Program-made: the position numbers and the translations under genes
Assembly (NCBI GenBank): GCA_947378095.1
Contig: CANCIL010000014.1
Coordinates: forward strand, 1 to 33,524
DNA from: Betaproteobacteria bacterium
GTDB taxonomy: Bacteria; Pseudomonadota; Gammaproteobacteria; Burkholderiales; Burkholderiaceae
Length of the DNA stretch: 33,524 nt
Direction of reading: 5' to 3'
Notes under the pieces: generated by a model
What the model was told of the DNA's origin: nothing
Database searches by the model: none
Seen by the model: only the letters and a program-made list of their open reading frames with translations
Shown: piece after piece, positions 29,676-33,524 of the stretch
Position numbering within the stretch: the first letter of the stretch is position 1
How the letters are laid out: every line of letters begins with the position of its first letter

Positions 29676-32108
29676 TTATAGAAAGTGGCGATAGCGAGAT
29701 TGATAGGTATGGAGTATGCCGTTTTGCTCTTCAAGCAATTGCTTAAAGGTCTGGATTCTGGGGGCAAGTAGGCCATCTCTTTCTAGCGCTTGGCATTGCT
29801 CAAGAAAGGTCTTAGCATGAAGTAACTGGGCACCTCCTTTTATGAGGTGCACCATACTTTTAAATTCAGCCTCACTAGGGGTGCCGGCATCTAGCTTGCT
29901 CAGCGCTTCATTATGTACGCGCTCAATTTCCTCTAAGAGGATCAGGATCTGTTTCGGATCATTTCGCAAAAGATTGGCAAAAGCCTCAAAGGAATATTCC
30001 TCCTTGGATTCTGAATGAGATACGGTAACCGATTTGAAATAACGTGATAATTCATTTTCTAAGGTCATCAGGCTAAGCGGTTTGATCAAAACCCCATTCA
30101 TACCGGCTGCTAAAAATTGATGGCGTGAATCCAGTGCATAAATATCAGCTGTGACTCCGATGATGATGAGATCTCGATGGCCACAAGAGCGCAGATGTTT
30201 AGCGAGCTCAGAGCCCTGCATTCCTGGGATGGATTGATCGGTCAGCACTAGGTCAAAATGATTTTCAGCGATTAGATCAAGGGCAGCATGTGCATTTTCA
30301 CAAACAGAGACTTCAATACCTAGCGCTTGTAATTGCAAAGAGATAATCTGCCTGCTAGCAGGGTGATCCTCCACTACTAGCGCATGAACTGTTTGTTCCG
30401 TAGAGTTTTTAGCAACCAGTTTTCTGGAGACAGGTATTTGCTCCGAACTAAACGTACTGCGGTTCGCGGCAATAGTCGTGCGTGGAAATGCCACTGAGAA
30501 ATGTACATTGCTCCCAAAACCGGGGGCACTCTCAAAGAACAACTGACTATTCATAGAATTGACCAGATGCTTGGTTATAGTCAGCCCCAGGCCCGTTCCC
30601 CGTTGCTGTTCATTGAGGTTGCCATCGCCTTTATTGGGTACTTGCTCAAAAGCCTGTAGGGCGAGCTCAATTTCTTCTGCGCCCATACCAATTCCGGTAT
30701 CAATTACCCGAAACTCAATCAGTTGTCCAGCGTGATCATCCGCCAGAATGGTGATGGAAAAGTAAATTTCTCCTTGCTCGGTAAACTTAATCGCATTACT
30801 GATTAAGTTTTGCAATATTTGCCGCAACCTTAAGGCATCCATCATCAAGACCTCTGCAATCTTTGGATCTTTGATGGTGTGTAGCTGCAGACGATGTTTG
30901 ATTGCTACTGTAGAAAATGCAGAATCAATTTCATCGATCAAGTTATTGAGGTTATAGGGCTCTTGATGCAATGTGAGTTTGCCCGCTTCAATTTTTGAAA
31001 GATCTAGGACTTGATTCAGAATGCCCAAGAGCGATTCGGCAGAGGCATGCGCACTGCGTAATAAAGGCTTTTCACTCGAAGGAAATTGTTTGCTGGTCAG
31101 CAGCAACTCTTGCACTCCGAGAATGGCATTCATAGGTGTCCGAATTTCATGGCTCATCGTGGCTAGAAAAGCAGACTTGGCCGCATTGGCCTTCTCAGCA
31201 TTTTCTTTGGATGAGATCAGCATGGCAGTCTCTTCCTCTTGAATCGATTGTTTGCGATGAAAGTGCCATATTAATAAGACCCCAGCAATCAGTAGCGCTA
31301 AGCTAATGCCCCATGGAAGTGAAGTCCTTAAGGGCAGGACCTGAGGCTCTAGGGAGTTTGGGTCTAGAGAGAATAACTGCCGGGATTCAATGGGGTCTAA
31401 GGAGTTTAAGAAGCTTCCCAGTACATCATGAAGCGCTGCATCTTGATGCCCAATCAACCAGCGATAAGGAAAGGGGTCTCTGTTGTAGAGGCCATCAAGT
31501 TGAATCTTGCCATCACCTACTTGAGTAATCAGGTGGTGAGCGAGTCTGATGGGCAATACGAGCGCCTGTATATTGTTATTTAATAAATCCGCTAATAATT
31601 TCTCTATGTGACTAGAGGTCAGAGAGCTCTGTTGATTTTTACTTGGGGGGTTTTCAAAACCCCGCTCAAAGTAAGCAACATTCGATGGATGTAGTACTTG
31701 CTCTACTCTTGTGGTTTTTGTCAGAACAGCATCATGACCCCAGAAGATCGCTTCCGAAAGCGAGCCAAATCGTAAAAATGCTTCATCTGCTGGCGGATCA
31801 ATGATGAAATCTACTTCGCCATTAGCCAATTGTTGTAATCCCTCTTGATCTGTCTTTCTCCAAGTGGGAATAAATATTTGCTGCGTTCTTTGTTCAAGAA
31901 GGGATAGCAGCGCTCTAAATACACCCATGTCTTTTTGATTTTTACCTTGATACAGGTATGGGGCATATTTTTCATGAATACTAAAACGCACAATCGGATG
32001 GGCATCGATCCACCGTTGTTCAGATGGGCTGATAGGCTCAGCTTGAGCAAGTCCAGTTATTGATAAGCAAATCAGCAGACTGAATTGAATGGTGTATCGA
32101 TGCATCAC
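29676..32108 (-). CDS. BvgS/EvgS-like hybrid sensor histidine kinase: periplasmic SBP-like domain, HisKA, HATPase, REC, HPt
   Basis: RFSIHEKYAPYLYQG...GEVDFIIDPPADEAF periplasmic sensor; LATMSHEIRTPMNAILG; GTGLGLTITKHLV; HFDLVLTDQSIPGMQG; HLIKGGAQLL. Confidence 0.93.
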   Translation of the reverse strand: MMHRYTIQFSLLICLSITGLAQAEPISPSEQRWIDAHPIVRFSIHEKYAPYLYQGKNQKDMGVFRALLSLLEQRTQQIFIPTWRKTDQEGLQQLANGEVDFIIDPPADEAFLRFGSLSEAIFWGHDAVLTKTTRVEQVLHPSNVAYFERGFENPPSKNQQSSLTSSHIEKLLADLLNNNIQALVLPIRLAHHLITQVGDGKIQLDGLYNRDPFPYRWLIGHQDAALHDVLGSFLNSLDPIESRQLFSLDPNSLEPQVLPLRTSLPWGISLALLIAGVLLIWHFHRKQSIQEEETAMLISSKENAEKANAAKSAFLATMSHEIRTPMNAILGVQELLLTSKQFPSSEKPLLRSAHASAESLLGILNQVLDLSKIEAGKLTLHQEPYNLNNLIDEIDSAFSTVAIKHRLQLHTIKDPKIAEVLMMDALRLRQILQNLISNAIKFTEQGEIYFSITILADDHAGQLIEFRVIDTGIGMGAEEIELALQAFEQVPNKGDGNLNEQQRGTGLGLTITKHLVNSMNSQLFFESAPGFGSNVHFSVAFPRTTIAANRSTFSSEQIPVSRKLVAKNSTEQTVHALVVEDHPASRQIISLQLQALGIEVSVCENAHAALDLIAENHFDLVLTDQSIPGMQGSELAKHLRSCGHRDLIIIGVTADIYALDSRHQFLAAGMNGVLIKPLSLMTLENELSRYFKSVTVSHSESKEEYSFEAFANLLRNDPKQILILLEEIERVHNEALSKLDAGTPSEAEFKSMVHLIKGGAQLLHAKTFLEQCQALERDGLLAPRIQTFKQLLEEQNGILHTYQSRYRHFL

Positions 32109-32113
32109 AGTCT

Positions 32114-32737
32114 TTAGCTTTCGATGATGTTATTCATACGGCAAAATAAAATCAGGTCAGCAATATTGTTAATACCTAACTTATCAAAGACACGCGTTTT
32201 ATAAGTAGCAACAGTCTTATTGCTGATATGTAACATGTCTGATATCTGCTGATTAGTATTGCCTTTACCAAGGTATTTCATTACCTGTAGCTCCCGATCG
32301 GAGATGAGTGCGAGCTTGTCGTTATCACTCAATGAGCTATTACCATTTTTTCCATGTGTAAAGAAGTTATAGCCCTGAGAGATTGCAACGCACGCTGCCA
32401 AGATGACATCGGCGCCAGCCGTCTTATTGACAAAGCCATGAGCACCCAAGGATCGCACTCGCCCACCGTAGACTGCTTCATCCAGGCTCGAAAGCACCAG
32501 GATCCGAATGTCGGGATACATCAATCCAATACGACGAATGACATCAAATCCATCGGTCTTAGGCATATCTAGATCCAGAATCATCATATTGGGATTCACT
32601 TCTTTGATGGATCTGAGACACTCTTCTCCATTCTGAGCTTGCCCCGCAATCTCAAAGAGCAATTGATCTTGCAGCATACTTTTAAGCGCCATCAGCATTG
32701 CCGGATGGTCGTCTACCAACATCACGCGTTTTCTCAT
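32114..32737 (-). CDS. NarL/BvgA-type response regulator (REC + LuxR HTH)
   Basis: RVMLVDDHPAMLMALKSML; MILDLDMPKTDGFD; ISDRELQVMKYLGKGNTNQQISDMLHISNKTVATYKTRVFDKLG. Confidence 0.95.
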   Translation of the reverse strand: MRKRVMLVDDHPAMLMALKSMLQDQLLFEIAGQAQNGEECLRSIKEVNPNMMILDLDMPKTDGFDVIRRIGLMYPDIRILVLSSLDEAVYGGRVRSLGAHGFVNKTAGADVILAACVAISQGYNFFTHGKNGNSSLSDNDKLALISDRELQVMKYLGKGNTNQQISDMLHISNKTVATYKTRVFDKLGINNIADLILFCRMNNIIES

Positions 32738-32813
32738 TACTTGTCTCCGTTTGGGTTTGGTTGTGGATGAGGATGAAGCGAAAAAATGGCTTTAGCAATT
32801 TGACTGTCATTGA

Positions 32814-33524
32814 TCTGCAGCATTTGATGGCGACTTACTTGGGGGCGAGTGGCGCGGGGCGCTGGAGGAGGCCAACCAGAAATTCATGACGCCGCCGCTC
32901 CCTTCCGACGAGGTCACGGGCGTCATCAAGAGCCTTGCCAAGAAAGAGTACAACTACATGTGCAAGGACGAGCCCATGCGGTCGCACTGTGACAGCATGA
33001 CCTGCCGCGCGCGCCGCTACGGCGTGGGCGACGGCTCCGGCATCCCTCAGATATCTGGCCTCTCCAAGCTGGACACCGAGCCGCCGCGCTGGTTCGTGGA
33101 CGTGGAGGACCGGCGCATCGAGGCCACCACCGACCAGCTGCAGCAGTACCAGCAGTTCCACAAGCTGTGCATGGAGCAGCTCAACCGGGTCTACGGCCCG
33201 GTCAAGCAGGGCGACTGGTTCCAGCTGCTCCAGGCCGCCATGGCCAACGTGGTCCTGGTGGAAGCACCGCCCGAGGTCGGCAGCTCGGGCCACTTCCGCG
33301 AGATGCTGGAGGAGTTCCTGACCAACCGTGCTGCCGGAGAGAGGATCGAAGATCTTCTCTCAGGCAGACCCTGGCACGACGAGGACGCGGGCCGGCACTA
33401 CTTCCGGCTGCGCGACCTCCTGGCCTACCTGACGCGCGAGGGCGCCCCGCGCGACATGACCCGCGGCTGGGTCACCCAGCGGGTGCGGGCGCTGGGCGGC
33501 GACGCCAAGTTCTTCAACCTCAAG
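32814..33524 (+). CDS. 5'- and 3'-truncated phage/plasmid primase-like protein (PriCT-like region) in GC-rich DNA; recognisable protein starts about 32841
   Basis: Open + frame to window end: ...GGEWRGALEEANQKFMTPPLPSDEVTGVIKSLAKKEYNYMCKDEPMRSHCDSMTCRARRYGVGDGSG...EFLTNRAAGERIEDLLSGRPWHDEDAGRHYFRLRDLLAYL...; in-frame TGA at 32811-32813; first in-frame ATG only at 32886. Confidence 0.75.

Noticed and set aside
32835-33293. 152-aa minus-strand ORF in the track
   Set aside because: Antisense to a clearly protein-like + frame in high-GC DNA; low-complexity L/V/R/H composition typical of spurious GC-rich ORFs.
1-33524. CRISPR arrays, tRNA/rRNA genes, transposases or integrases
   Set aside because: Looked for and none recognised; no regularly spaced repeats, cloverleaf-like segments or DDE/tyrosine recombinase proteins among the ORFs.

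Overview
The window looks like a betaproteobacterial (Burkholderiales, Polynucleobacter-like by protein character) chromosomal segment of about 32.8 kb, joined at its right end to about 0.7 kb of much more GC-rich, phage/mobile-element-like DNA. Housekeeping blocks: sucC(partial)-sucD-terC-like-pilin on the left; moaC / M48 protease / waaF / zf-CHCC / ilvE and pgk-pyk-fba-purC-purE-purK-sua5 / dacB in the middle and right; then a BvgAS/EvgAS-like hybrid two-component system. Between about 3.5 and 14.8 kb lies an accessory region. Its core is a probable Slam (surface lipoprotein assembly modifier, DUF560 / type XI secretion) locus. Two full-length paralogous TbpB-barrel-like lipoproteins flank the Slam gene, a third paralog is broken by one in-frame TAA, and there is an uncharacterised small outer-membrane barrel. 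In both lipoprotein-to-downstream-gene junctions a terminator-like hairpin (GGGTGCT...AGCACCC + T-tract) lies inside the predicted signal-peptide coding region of the downstream gene. Acyltransferase-3 and SGNH-hydrolase genes surround this locus. A degraded direct repeat of the moaC 3' end (about 13.04-13.16 kb), about 1.8 kb from intact moaC, points to a past duplication or insertion there. The last ~690 bp encode a 5'-truncated primase-like protein absent from the supplied ORF track and look like a chimeric junction. All family calls are by eye from the translated ORFs; no searches were run.
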